Shown in pieces: positions 8,776 to 16,443 of a stretch of 58,208 nt of DNA. Below the pieces are notes generated by a model, which searched no databases, had not been told where the DNA came from, and saw only the letters and a list, made by a program, of their open reading frames with translations. This DNA comes from an uncultured Ralstonia sp. (GTDB lineage Bacteria; Pseudomonadota; Gammaproteobacteria; Burkholderiales; Burkholderiaceae): contig CAJXMR010000010.1 of the NCBI GenBank assembly GCA_913056305.1, positions 1 to 58,208 of the forward strand, in the 5' to 3' direction. Within the stretch, counting starts at the first letter, position 1. Every line of letters begins with the position of its first letter. The position numbers were made by a program, and so were the translations under genes.

Positions 8776-8929
8776 CAGACCAAACAATATGCACAAGGCG
8801 ATATTTTCCTCGCACCCTTGTCCGAATCACATGGCGTGGCCTGCATGTTGGGGCGCTGCAGGCTTCAGCAGCGGCTGAAAGATGTTGGGGCAGAAATAAA
8901 AAGGAATGGTTTTCCCTGCCTTTTCACCC

Positions 8930-8961
8930 CTTTGTTTTTTGTCGAGGCCACCTATTATTGA
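8930..8961 (+). promoter_or_regulatory. Putative sigma-70 promoter for the small RNA
   Basis: TATTAT at about 8952-8957 makes a good -10, and a T-rich TTTGTT-type -35 lies about 17-18 bases upstream. Transcription would start near 8962-8965, just before the structured, terminated stretch. Confidence 0.4.
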
Positions 8962-9079
8962 CGTGTGAGCCTGGAGCCCTCCGGGGGCTGTCTGGCTCAG
9001 CGTCGGTTCTCCTCTCAGGAACAGATCGACACGGTCCTGAGACTTCCGCCCGCGCCTCGTCAACTGAGCGCGGGTTTTT
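8962..9079 (+). ncRNA. Putative terminated small RNA or attenuated leader
   Basis: About 118 bases folding as three successive hairpins. The first uses GAGCC...GGCTC, with an inner AGCCC...GGGCT arm carrying CCTCC. The second uses CTCAGGA...TCCTGAG (7-bp perfect stem). The third is a GC-rich hairpin followed by five T. CCTCC and TCTCCTCT stretches complementary to ribosome sites lie in or next to loops, as in some trans-acting small RNAs. No known riboswitch or housekeeping RNA family was recognised. It could instead be a premature-terminating leader of the GGDEF/EAL gene 172 bp downstream. Confidence 0.5.
9049..9079 (+). terminator. Rho-independent terminator of the small RNA
   Basis: CCCGCG-c-CTC, loop GTCAACT, GAG-CGCGGG, then TTTTT. 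The stem is strong with a one-base bulge and a clear T run, although no coding gene ends before it on this strand. This is the main reason to infer a short transcript here. Confidence 0.75.
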
Positions 9080-9251
9080 CTTTGTGTGGTTCTCGCGGGC
9101 TCGGCACGGCGCCCATCTCAGGACGCCCGCCATGCCGGTCTCATGGCGTTGGGCGCCAGTGCTACAGTTTTCGCCCCGTCTGCCGTTGTTGAGCAGATCA
9201 GGCGCGCTATCGCGCCTCGGGCAGACGCAGTCCACGCACCCATCTTTTCCG

Positions 9252-12029
9252 ATGACCCGTTTTGTTCCGGCCCACGCCGGTGCCCATCCTGTTGACGCCG
9301 TTCTTGCACCGGAGCCCGCACCGCAGCCTGTAAGCGCGGCCATGGCGCCCGTGGCATCGACGGCGTCGGTGGCACCGCCGTCGGACGCCGCGACGGCGGA
9401 GTTCGAAGCGCTCGCGCGCCTGTCGGCCGACGCGGTGCTGGTGCTGGTCGATGGGGGCATCGTGCAGGCCAACGCGGCTGCGGCGCACCTGCTGGGTGCG
9501 GCCGAACCCGCGCGGTTGGCCGGGGTGGAGCTGGCCAGCCTGATCCATGCCGATGACGTCGGGCAGGTCATGCCGCGCCTGGCCCGCATGGCTGACGGCA
9601 GCCTGCCAGTGGAGCCGGTCGAGCATCGCCTCGTGCGTGCCGATTTTTCCCATGTGCTGGTGTCGAGCGAGGCGGCGCGCTGCCTGCATGCCGGCCGGCC
9701 GGGGCTGATGCTGGTCATGCGCGAGGCGGGTTCCCGCCATGCGCTCGAACGTAATGCCGTGCAGGCCCGCGCCGAGGCGCTGCACGCGCGCCGCTTGCTG
9801 GCCTCGGAGAATGCAGTGCTCGCGCAACTCGCTTCCAATGCTTCACTGTCGACGGTGTTGCGCCATCTGTGCCTGTATGTCGAGCAGGTGTATCCCAACG
9901 CCATGGCGGCAGTGCTGCTGCTCGATGCCGGCAGCCAGACCCTGCGCGTGGCCTCAGCGCCCACGCTACCTGCGTCTTATGCCGTCACGCTTGAAGGCTC
10001 GCCCATCGGCCCCGATACGGGCGCCTGCGGCTGCGCGGTGTACCTGGGTGACGCCGCACTCATCGGCGACATTGCGACCGACCCGCGCTGGCAGCACGAG
10101 CGCACCGCCGCGCTGGCCGCCGGCTTTGCCGCCGCGTGGGCGTTGCCGATCCGCTCTTCGCGCGGTGACAAGCTGGGCGCGCTGGCGCTGTTCTACCGCC
10201 AGTCCTGCCTGCCCACCGAAGAGGAGCAGCGCTTCCTCGACGACATCACCCACCTGGCTGGCGTCGCCATCCAGAAAGACACCATCGAGCGTGGCCTGGC
10301 CGAGAGCGAAGAACGCTACCGGCTGGCCATCTCGCACCTGAACGAGGGTGTGCTGATCCAGACGTTGGACGGCGTGGTGCTGGCTGCCAATGCCAGCGCC
10401 GAGCGCATCCTGCGCGTGCGCCCGGGCCAGCTGGTCGGGCGCAACCGGCTCGACCCGCTGCAGCGCGTGGTGGACGAGAACGGCAAGGAGATTGCACGCG
10501 ACGTGCTGCCCTCGCAGATCGTCCGGCGCAGCGGCGAGCCGATCCTCGGCAAGGTCTACGGGCTCCTGCTCAAGAGCGGCGAGCTGGTGTGGATACGCGA
10601 GAACATCATCCCGATCCGCCGCCATGGCGAGGCGACGCCCAGCAGCATCATGCTGTCGTTTGCCGACATCACCGAGATGAAGCGCGCCGAGCAGCGCCTG
10701 CGCCATCTGGCCTCGCACGATGCGCTCACGGGCCTGACCAACCGCAGCTTCTTCATCACGCACCTGGAAGGCGCCATCGAGCGCGCGCGCGATGAGAGCA
10801 AGGAACTGGCGCTGTTCTTCCTCGACCTCGACCGCTTCAAGAGCGTGAACGACACCGCCGGCCACGCCTGCGGCGACACGCTGCTGCAAAGCGCCGCCGC
10901 GCGTCTGACCGATTGCATCGGCCAGGGCGACCTGATCGCCCGCCTAGGCGGCGACGAATTCGTCATCCTGATCGAGCAGCGCGTCGAGGGCAAACGCATC
11001 GCGCTGCTGGCCGAACGGCTGCTGTCGGTCATGCGCGAGCCGTTCGATACCGTCAACGGGCGCTACTACCTGGGTGTGTCGGTGGGCGTGGCGATCTATC
11101 CGCACGACGGCCTCTCCGGCTCGGACCTGCTGCGCTCGGCCGATGCCGCCATGTACCGCGCCAAGCAGAACGGCCGCAACCGCGCGCAGTTCTACACGGC
11201 CGAGCTCAACGCGCGCCTGCAGCGCCGCTACCTGCTGGAGACCGCGCTGCGCGACGCGCGCGACAACAACGAGCTGCAACTGGTCTACCAGCCCAAGTAC
11301 GACCTGGCGAGCCATCGCATCGTCGGCGCCGAGGCGCTCTTGCGCTGGAACAGCGTCAAGCTGGGCGCGGTCTCGCCGGTGGAGTTCATTCCGGTGGCGG
11401 AAGAGACCGGGCTGATCGTGCCGATCGGCGAATGGGTGCTGCGCCGCGCCTGCGAGCAGGCCGCCATCTGGCACCAGGCGTTGGGCTACGACTTCCGCAT
11501 GGCGGTCAACTTGTCGGCGCGCCAGTTCCAGGCCGGCGACGTGGTCCCTGTGATCGAGCAGACCCTGGCCGAGACCGGCCTGCCGCCCACCGCGCTGGAA
11601 GTGGAGATTACCGAGAGCCTGCTGATGGGCGGCGCTGACGAGGTGCGCCCGATGTTCGACGCGCTCACCGCGCAGGGCATCCGTATCTCGATCGACGATT
11701 TCGGCACGGGGTACTCGTCGCTGTCGTACTTGCAGCGCTTCCCGATCAGCAACGTCAAGATCGACCGCTCGTTCATCACGGGCATCCCGCACGACCCGGA
11801 TTCGGTGGCGTTGACCGAGGCCATCGTCGCCATGGCGCGTGCACTCGGCATGACGGTCACGGCCGAAGGCGTGGAAGATGCTGATCAGGTGGAATTCCTC
11901 GCCAAGGCGGGCTGCCAGGAGATCCAGGGCTACTACATTGGCAAGCCGGTCACGGCCGAAGGGTTCGACCGGCTGCTGCGCGCGCACCTGGCGGTGGTGG
12001 ATGCCGGGGTGCGGGCTGCGCTGGGTTGA
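9252..12029 (+). CDS. Cyclic di-GMP enzyme with PAS-GAF-PAS-GGDEF-EAL domains
   Basis: 925 residues, no membrane segment. The order is an N-terminal PAS (about 45-150), GAF (about 195-345), a second PAS ending in ADITEMKRAE, GGDEF (intact GGDEF at 566-570, RLGGDEFVIL) and EAL (EALLRWN at 694-696, with later EITESLL, IDDFGTGYSSLSYL and AEGVE motifs). Both catalytic domains keep their key motifs, so it could make or degrade cyclic di-GMP. The inhibitory RxxD site before GGDEF is absent (GQGD), so product inhibition is unlikely. ATG 9252 is chosen as the first start that precedes the PAS domain; a longer upstream frame crosses the terminated RNA and is not credible. Confidence 0.93.
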   Translation: MTRFVPAHAGAHPVDAVLAPEPAPQPVSAAMAPVASTASVAPPSDAATAEFEALARLSADAVLVLVDGGIVQANAAAAHLLGAAEPARLAGVELASLIHADDVGQVMPRLARMADGSLPVEPVEHRLVRADFSHVLVSSEAARCLHAGRPGLMLVMREAGSRHALERNAVQARAEALHARRLLASENAVLAQLASNASLSTVLRHLCLYVEQVYPNAMAAVLLLDAGSQTLRVASAPTLPASYAVTLEGSPIGPDTGACGCAVYLGDAALIGDIATDPRWQHERTAALAAGFAAAWALPIRSSRGDKLGALALFYRQSCLPTEEEQRFLDDITHLAGVAIQKDTIERGLAESEERYRLAISHLNEGVLIQTLDGVVLAANASAERILRVRPGQLVGRNRLDPLQRVVDENGKEIARDVLPSQIVRRSGEPILGKVYGLLLKSGELVWIRENIIPIRRHGEATPSSIMLSFADITEMKRAEQRLRHLASHDALTGLTNRSFFITHLEGAIERARDESKELALFFLDLDRFKSVNDTAGHACGDTLLQSAAARLTDCIGQGDLIARLGGDEFVILIEQRVEGKRIALLAERLLSVMREPFDTVNGRYYLGVSVGVAIYPHDGLSGSDLLRSADAAMYRAKQNGRNRAQFYTAELNARLQRRYLLETALRDARDNNELQLVYQPKYDLASHRIVGAEALLRWNSVKLGAVSPVEFIPVAEETGLIVPIGEWVLRRACEQAAIWHQALGYDFRMAVNLSARQFQAGDVVPVIEQTLAETGLPPTALEVEITESLLMGGADEVRPMFDALTAQGIRISIDDFGTGYSSLSYLQRFPISNVKIDRSFITGIPHDPDSVALTEAIVAMARALGMTVTAEGVEDADQVEFLAKAGCQEIQGYYIGKPVTAEGFDRLLRAHLAVVDAGVRAALG

Positions 12030-12124
12030 CCGTTCGCGCCAGACTTTCTGCCGTTCATCGCATTGCGCTCCCTGGTGCTTGGGCCGCCACCTAAGCTGGC
12101 GGCATACCAACACCGGAGACCGCC

Positions 12125-12619
12125 ATGTTCGCATCCATCCTGTCCAACACGCCAACCTGGGTGTTTGCCGTCTTTGCCGCGCTGATCGCGATCGGGCTGA
12201 TGCAGACCCGGCCGCGTACGGTGTCGCGCCGGCGCCTGATCGTGTTGCCGGTGGTGGTGGCCGGGTATTCGCTCTATGGCGTGGCGATGGCCAGCGGCGG
12301 CAGCCCGCTCGCGCTGGCGGCATGGCTGCTGGCGGTGGCGGCGGCGTTCCTGCTCACGCGCATGGCGCCGCCCAAGGGCATCCACGCGGAATCGGGCAAC
12401 ACGGTGCACCTGCCGGGCAGCTGGGTGCCGATGGTCGTGATCCTCGGCTTGTTCTCGGCGCGCTACGCTTACAACGTGATGCTGGCAATCCATCCGGAGG
12501 TGCAGCATGCCGCAGGCTTCATGACGTTGTTCAGCTTCCTGTTCGGCCTGCTGGGTGGGCTGCTGCTGGCACGCTCGGTGCTGCTCTACGCCCGGTCGCC
12601 GCACATGATTCCCGCTTGA
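12125..12619 (+). CDS. DUF6622-like integral membrane protein
   Basis: 164 residues with four or five membrane segments (PTWVFAVFAALIAIGLMQTR, LAAWLLAVAAAFLLTRM, MVVILGLFSARYAYNVML, LFSFLFGLLGGLLLARSVLL). This pattern is common in small, uncharacterised beta-proteobacterial membrane proteins. ATG 12125 follows GGAGACCGCC with good spacing. No function is known. modE follows 77 bp later on the same strand but need not be co-transcribed. Confidence 0.75.
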   Translation: MFASILSNTPTWVFAVFAALIAIGLMQTRPRTVSRRRLIVLPVVVAGYSLYGVAMASGGSPLALAAWLLAVAAAFLLTRMAPPKGIHAESGNTVHLPGSWVPMVVILGLFSARYAYNVMLAIHPEVQHAAGFMTLFSFLFGLLGGLLLARSVLLYARSPHMIPA

Positions 12620-12696
12620 TCCTGGCTGTCGGCCCGATCGCACGCTGATCGGCGCTACCATCCGCATGTTGCATTCTCCAATCACGACGAGACGAC

Positions 12697-13509
12697 ATGC
12701 TGGAACTCGACGGCAGCATCTGGCTGCGCGCAGGTGACGACAACTGGGGTGGGCGCGGGCGCATCGAACTGCTCGCCAGCATCGGCAAGACCGGCTCCAT
12801 CACGGCGGCGGCCAAGGCCGTGGGCCTGTCCTACAAGGCCGCCTGGGACGCCATCGACACCATGAACAACCTGGCCGGCGAGCCGCTGGTGGTGCGCACC
12901 ACGGGCGGCAAGGGCGGTGGCGGCAGCGTGCTGACACCGCGTGCGCAGCGGCTGATCGAGAGCTTCCGGGTGCTGGAGGCCGAGCACCGGCGCTTTGTCG
13001 CGCGGCTCGATGCCGCTGCCCAGGCCGCGCATGAAGACGTGGACATGCTGCGCCGGCTGATGCTGCGCACCAGCGCCCGCAACACGCTGTTCGGCACGGT
13101 CGAGACCGTCACGCCGGGTGCAGTCAACGATGCCATCACCCTGCGCCTGCCGGGCGGCCAGGCGGTGGTGGCCACCATCACGCAGGAAAGCACGCAGGCG
13201 CTCGGGCTGGCACCGGGCGCGAACGTGGTCGCCCTTATCAAGGCCCCGGCGATGATGCTGCTGCGCGGCGCGGGCGAATGGAAGCTGTCGGCGGAAAACC
13301 AGTTGCCGTGCGTGGTGACGGAGATCCGCGAAGGGGCGGTGCAGAGCGAGGTGCGCCTGCACCTGCAGGACGCCAACGCGGCGGCCTGCGACACCGTGCT
13401 GGTGGCGATGCTCTCGCGCAGTGCCGTCGAGTCACTGGCGCTGGCCGAGGGCGTGGACTGCGTGGCCGTGTTCGAGGCGTCGAGCGTGATCCTGGGGCTG
13501 GCCGGCTAA
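12697..13509 (+). CDS. modE: Molybdate-responsive regulator ModE
   Basis: 270 residues. The N-terminal winged helix (IELLASIGKTGSITAAAKAV, then GLSYKAAWDAIDTMNN, with RTTGGKGGGGSVLTP) is the classic ModE DNA-binding domain. Two tandem Mop/TOBE molybdate-binding modules follow (SARNTLFGTVETVTPGAVND and LPCVVTEIREGAVQSEVRL). ModE with bound molybdate represses uptake genes. Its presumed target, modBC, converges on it from the right, and two ModE-like boxes lie upstream of modB. Confidence 0.95.
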   Translation: MLELDGSIWLRAGDDNWGGRGRIELLASIGKTGSITAAAKAVGLSYKAAWDAIDTMNNLAGEPLVVRTTGGKGGGGSVLTPRAQRLIESFRVLEAEHRRFVARLDAAAQAAHEDVDMLRRLMLRTSARNTLFGTVETVTPGAVNDAITLRLPGGQAVVATITQESTQALGLAPGANVVALIKAPAMMLLRGAGEWKLSAENQLPCVVTEIREGAVQSEVRLHLQDANAAACDTVLVAMLSRSAVESLALAEGVDCVAVFEASSVILGLAG

Positions 13510-13521
13510 GCGTCTAGCCGG
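13502..13521. terminator. Hairpin at the modE/modC convergence
   Basis: CCGGCTA and TAGCCGG (7-bp perfect arms, 6-base loop) include the stop codons of both converging genes. No T run is present. A bidirectional terminator or 3' stabiliser is likely. Confidence 0.55.
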
Positions 13522-14245
13522 AGACCACCGCCAGGTGCGGATACGGCACCACCGCGGCCGCGCCGGGCGCGCGCACCGCATCGGCCACCACGCGGCCGTC
13601 GCGCAGCTCAAACACGTGGTCGCCGAAGATTTCCACATCGGCCGGGTCGTGCGTGATCATCAGCATTGGCACGTCCAGGCGTTGCTGCAGGGCCGACAGC
13701 TCGGAGCGCATGCGCGTGCGCAGCGCCGGGTCCAGCGCGGCAAACGGTTCGTCGAGCAGCAGCATGGACGGCTCGCCGATCAGCGCGCGGGCCAGCGCCA
13801 CGCGTTGGCGCTGGCCGCCGGAGATCTGCGACGGATAGTTGGCAGCCACCGGGCCCAGTTCGAAGGTGTCGATCCACTGTTGCACGCGTGGGTCGCGCAG
13901 CCGGCGCGGCGGATTGAGCCAGCCGCGCTTGAGCCCGAAGGCGATGTTCTGCGCCACCGTCAGGTGGTTGAACAGTGCGTAGTCCTGAAAGAGATAGCCG
14001 ACACGGCGCGTTTGCGTGGTGAGGTTGATGCGCTCGGCATGGTCGAACAGCGTCTGGCCGTTGAGCACGATGCGGCCGCGCTCGGGTGTCATCAGCCCGG
14101 CGATGGCGCGCAGCGTCAGGCTCTTGCCGGCGCCCGAGGGGCCATAGAGCACCACGCGGCGGGATTCGGAGTGCAAGGCGATGTCCAGCGAGAACACGCG
14201 CGCCGCGCTCGTCAGCGTCTTTTGCACGGTGATGTCGAGGCTCAT
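13514..14245 (-). CDS. modC: Molybdate ABC transporter ATP-binding protein ModC (short form)
   Basis: 243 residues with Walker A (YGPSGAGKSLT), signature (ISGGQRQRVALARAL), Walker B (SMLLLDEPFAAL) and switch His (MLMITHDPAD). Classical ModC is about 350 residues because of a C-terminal Mop/TOBE domain; that domain is absent here and the gene ends cleanly, so regulation by bound molybdate within ModC is missing. The ATG overlaps the end of modB by 4 bp. ModC would energise molybdate import together with ModB at the inner membrane. Confidence 0.92.
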   Translation of the reverse strand: MSLDITVQKTLTSAARVFSLDIALHSESRRVVLYGPSGAGKSLTLRAIAGLMTPERGRIVLNGQTLFDHAERINLTTQTRRVGYLFQDYALFNHLTVAQNIAFGLKRGWLNPPRRLRDPRVQQWIDTFELGPVAANYPSQISGGQRQRVALARALIGEPSMLLLDEPFAALDPALRTRMRSELSALQQRLDVPMLMITHDPADVEIFGDHVFELRDGRVVADAVRAPGAAAVVPYPHLAVVSG

Positions 14246-14928
14246 GCCGGCTGCTCCTGCAGGCTGGGGGCACGGCCCTGCAGCAGGCGGCTGGCCACCA
14301 CCAGCACGATCACGCAGGTGACGGACGTGATCAGCACCAGCGTGTTGGCAGTGGCATCGTCACCGGCCTGCACCGCTTCATAGATGGCGACCGAGAGCGT
14401 CTGCGTGCGGCCGGGCAGGTTGCCGGCAATCATCAGCGTCGCACCAAATTCGCCCAGCGCCCGTGCAAACGCCAGCAGCACCCCGGCGGCAATGCCGCGC
14501 GCGGCCAGCGGCAGGGTCACGCGAAAGAACACGGCGGCTTCCGACAGGCCCAGCACGCGTGCCGCGTTTTCCAGCTGATGGTCCACGCCTTCGAATGCGG
14601 TGCGGGCGGATTTCATGACCAGCGGAAATGCGACCACGGTCGACGCGATCACCGCGCCTTGCCAGGTGAATACGAGCTGGATACCGACGCCGTCCAGCCA
14701 GGCGCCGATCACGCCGCGCCGTCCCAGCACGACCAACAGGTAATAGCCGAGCACCGTGGGCGGCAGCACCAGCGGCAGCGTCAGCAGCGAATCCAGCAGA
14801 TCGCGCAGGCGGCTGCGCATGCGGGCAAGTGCATAGGCCGCGGCCACGCCGAGGATGAGATTGAGGGCGGTCGCCCAGCCCGCAACCTTGAGCGACAGCA
14901 GCAGGGGCGTCCAGATGGGGTTGATCAT
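14242..14928 (-). CDS. modB: Molybdate ABC transporter permease ModB
   Basis: 228 residues with five or six membrane segments and the permease EAA-like loop (RALGEFGATLMIAGN). PTVLGYYLLVVLG and the order of motifs match ModB. ATG 14928 is used because the first membrane helix begins directly after it; the frame upstream is open but not protein-like. The substrate-binding partner modA is not next to it, unlike the usual modABC order, so it must lie elsewhere or be replaced. Two ModE-like boxes lie upstream. Confidence 0.92.
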   Translation of the reverse strand: MINPIWTPLLLSLKVAGWATALNLILGVAAAYALARMRSRLRDLLDSLLTLPLVLPPTVLGYYLLVVLGRRGVIGAWLDGVGIQLVFTWQGAVIASTVVAFPLVMKSARTAFEGVDHQLENAARVLGLSEAAVFFRVTLPLAARGIAAGVLLAFARALGEFGATLMIAGNLPGRTQTLSVAIYEAVQAGDDATANTLVLITSVTCVIVLVVASRLLQGRAPSLQEQPA

Positions 14929-14988
14929 GCGATTGGTTTCAGGCGCAGGCGCCAGGTTGGTGTCGGGCAACACGTCAAGTGTGCCATG

Positions 14989-15012
14989 CGCAATATAGAG
15001 TTGACTATAACG
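14989..15012 (-). promoter_or_regulatory. Putative ModE operator of modBC
   Basis: Read on the minus strand it is CGTTATAG-tcaact-CTATATTG, close to the known ModE pattern CGTTATAT-N-TATAACG, with 6 of 8 bases matching between arms. It lies 61-84 bp before the modB start, where bound ModE could block transcription. Confidence 0.6.
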
Positions 15013-15093
15013 GTGGGTCAATCCTTGGCCATTGATGGGCGTCATGCCCATTTGAAAATGGCCGCATGGGAATGCGGATAATCGCCCGCCATT

Positions 15094-15116
15094 GTTATGC
15101 TGCGCTACAACATAAC
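15094..15116. promoter_or_regulatory. Inverted repeat GTTATGcTG-N5-CAaCATAAC
   Basis: Two 9-bp arms with one mismatch. The GTTAT/ATAAC ends resemble a second ModE box. Part of it (ACAACATAACCG, 15107-15118) recurs exactly in front of sctC, so a T3SS regulator is an alternative binder. Confidence 0.45.
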
Positions 15117-15165
15117 CGGCGTCGGGGGTGGGCAATTAAAAAGTTTTGTTGGACAGGCAACCTTC

Positions 15166-15182
15166 ACAATTGCAACAATTGC
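15166..15182 (+). repeat. Tandem ACAATTGC direct repeat
   Basis: Two copies, 9 bp apart start to start, about 165 bp before the luxR1 start. Each contains the palindrome CAATTG. It may be part of the luxR1 promoter. Confidence 0.35.
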
Positions 15183-15346
15183 GCCAAAACGTAGACCGGG
15201 CGTCGTTTTCGGCGATCCGGCACTGTGGCGTCATCGGGTCGCCCCGCAATGTCAGTCATCCCCCGGGGGGGAACAATCTCGGCCGCGTCGGGCATTTTGC
15301 CGTGCCGGCCGAGCGTGGTATTCCCCAACGAGACCGGAGGACGGCA

Positions 15347-16411
15347 ATGGCCGCCGCACATCGCACAGATGGTTTGCAGGCAGTACGTTTTCCCCGCGCA
15401 GAAGAACTGGCGCCCCTGCTGGACATGCGCACCGCACCGGACGGTGTTCACGACAGCGCCCCCGCACGCATCACCCATGACCCCCTTGAGCATCTTGGCG
15501 CCGAGCCGGACAGCATGCCTTGGCCGGGCCCGGCCCAAGGTTTTCCGACGCTTCCCAGCCCGGATGCCGCCGCCAACGGCGATCGCTTCTTCATCCCGCT
15601 GCCGGCCGGCACCGACGTGCTGGCGGTGGATGAACATGCGCTGAGCTTCGACACCGTGCCGATCCCGCCCGGGCGCTTGCGGCTGGCAGCCGAACTGCAC
15701 GCCGCCCGTACCGTTGCCGAGCGTGCGCGCATCGTGTCGGGGCTGATGAGCCTGATGGGGTTCTCCTCGCTCACCTACGCGTTGACCGAGCAGCACGAAG
15801 GCACTGCTCCCACGGTGGCGATGATCCGCAACTACGTCACCCCGCGCTTTGCCCAGCGCTATTGCGAAGAGCGGCTGTTTGCCGTGGACCCGCGCCTGCC
15901 GCAGGTGTTTGCCACCGGCCTGCCGCTGGTGTGGGACCTCTCGACGCTTGCGCGCAGCCAGCCCCGCATGGAGCCGGCGCTGCGCACGCTGTTGCAGGCC
16001 ATGGATGAGCACGGCGTGCGCAGCGGCGTGATGTTCAGCCTGGGCGCCGGCAAGAGCACGAGCCACGCGGTGGTCAGCCTGGCATCGGCGCATGCCGCGC
16101 GCGACTGGATCACCGACAGCGTGCTTGGGCAGGCCATCATGTTCGGGATGGCGTTGCACCAGGTCTGGCGCGCGCCGTTGCAAACGTTCGCGCGCAAGGC
16201 GCGGGATTGGGAGCAGGAGGCCCCGCTCTCGGTCATGCAGCGTCGCGTGCTGACCTGCCTGGCCTCGGGTATGAGCGACAAGGAGATCGCCATCCGGCTG
16301 TCCACCACCGCGCACAACGTGGACTACCACCTGCGCCTGATCCGCCGCCGGTATGGAGCGACCAACCGCGCCCAGCTCGCCTATATTGCCGGGCGGCTCA
16401 ACCTGATCTGA
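15347..16411 (+). CDS. LuxR-family regulator with autoinducer-binding-like domain (LuxR1)
   Basis: 354 residues. The middle holds a LuxR autoinducer-binding-like domain (FAVDPRLPQVF, PLVWDLSTLA, GVRSGVMFSLG), and the C-terminal helix-turn-helix is GMSDKEIAIRLSTTAHNVDYHLRLIRRRYG. An N-terminal extension of about 110 residues, rich in Pro, is not recognised. ATG 15347 has GGAGG 8 bases upstream. The protein is a clear full-length paralogue of the LuxR gene at 19054-19905, and no luxI synthase is nearby. The Trp of the ligand pocket present in that paralogue (FDWLCYY) is not conserved here (FSSLTYAL), so ligand response may differ. It is a probable regulator of the T3SS. Confidence 0.88.
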   Translation: MAAAHRTDGLQAVRFPRAEELAPLLDMRTAPDGVHDSAPARITHDPLEHLGAEPDSMPWPGPAQGFPTLPSPDAAANGDRFFIPLPAGTDVLAVDEHALSFDTVPIPPGRLRLAAELHAARTVAERARIVSGLMSLMGFSSLTYALTEQHEGTAPTVAMIRNYVTPRFAQRYCEERLFAVDPRLPQVFATGLPLVWDLSTLARSQPRMEPALRTLLQAMDEHGVRSGVMFSLGAGKSTSHAVVSLASAHAARDWITDSVLGQAIMFGMALHQVWRAPLQTFARKARDWEQEAPLSVMQRRVLTCLASGMSDKEIAIRLSTTAHNVDYHLRLIRRRYGATNRAQLAYIAGRLNLI

Positions 16412-16418
16412 TGCAAAG

Positions 16419-16443
16419 GCTGCCGCGGGCTCAGCGCGGCAGC
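16419..16443. terminator. Convergent hairpin after luxR1
   Basis: GCTGCCGCG and CGCGGCAGC form a 9-bp stem with a 7-base loop, between luxR1 and the converging lytic transglycosylase whose stop codon lies in the loop. No T run. Confidence 0.55.

Larger units (their letters stand above)
8613..9251. other. 639-bp gene-free region upstream of the GGDEF/EAL gene
   Basis: No credible protein gene is present. It holds a nested dyad near 8741-8775, a promoter-like box near 8952, a structured terminated RNA candidate (8962-9079), and an inverted repeat (AGGCGCG/CGCGCCT, 9200-9217) in the leader of the GGDEF/EAL gene. Confidence 0.6.
14929..15346. other. 418-bp divergent regulatory region modB / luxR1
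   Basis: No gene is seen. It is less GC-rich than its surroundings and contains two ModE-like boxes (14989-15012, 15094-15116) and a tandem ACAATTGC repeat (15166-15182) before the LuxR-type gene. Confidence 0.6.

Noticed and set aside
8962-9079. The structured RNA as a c-di-GMP, SAM or guanidine riboswitch, 6S RNA, SRP RNA or tmRNA
   Set aside because: None of the conserved cores recalled for those families is present, and the hairpin order does not fit. It is kept only as an unassigned candidate.
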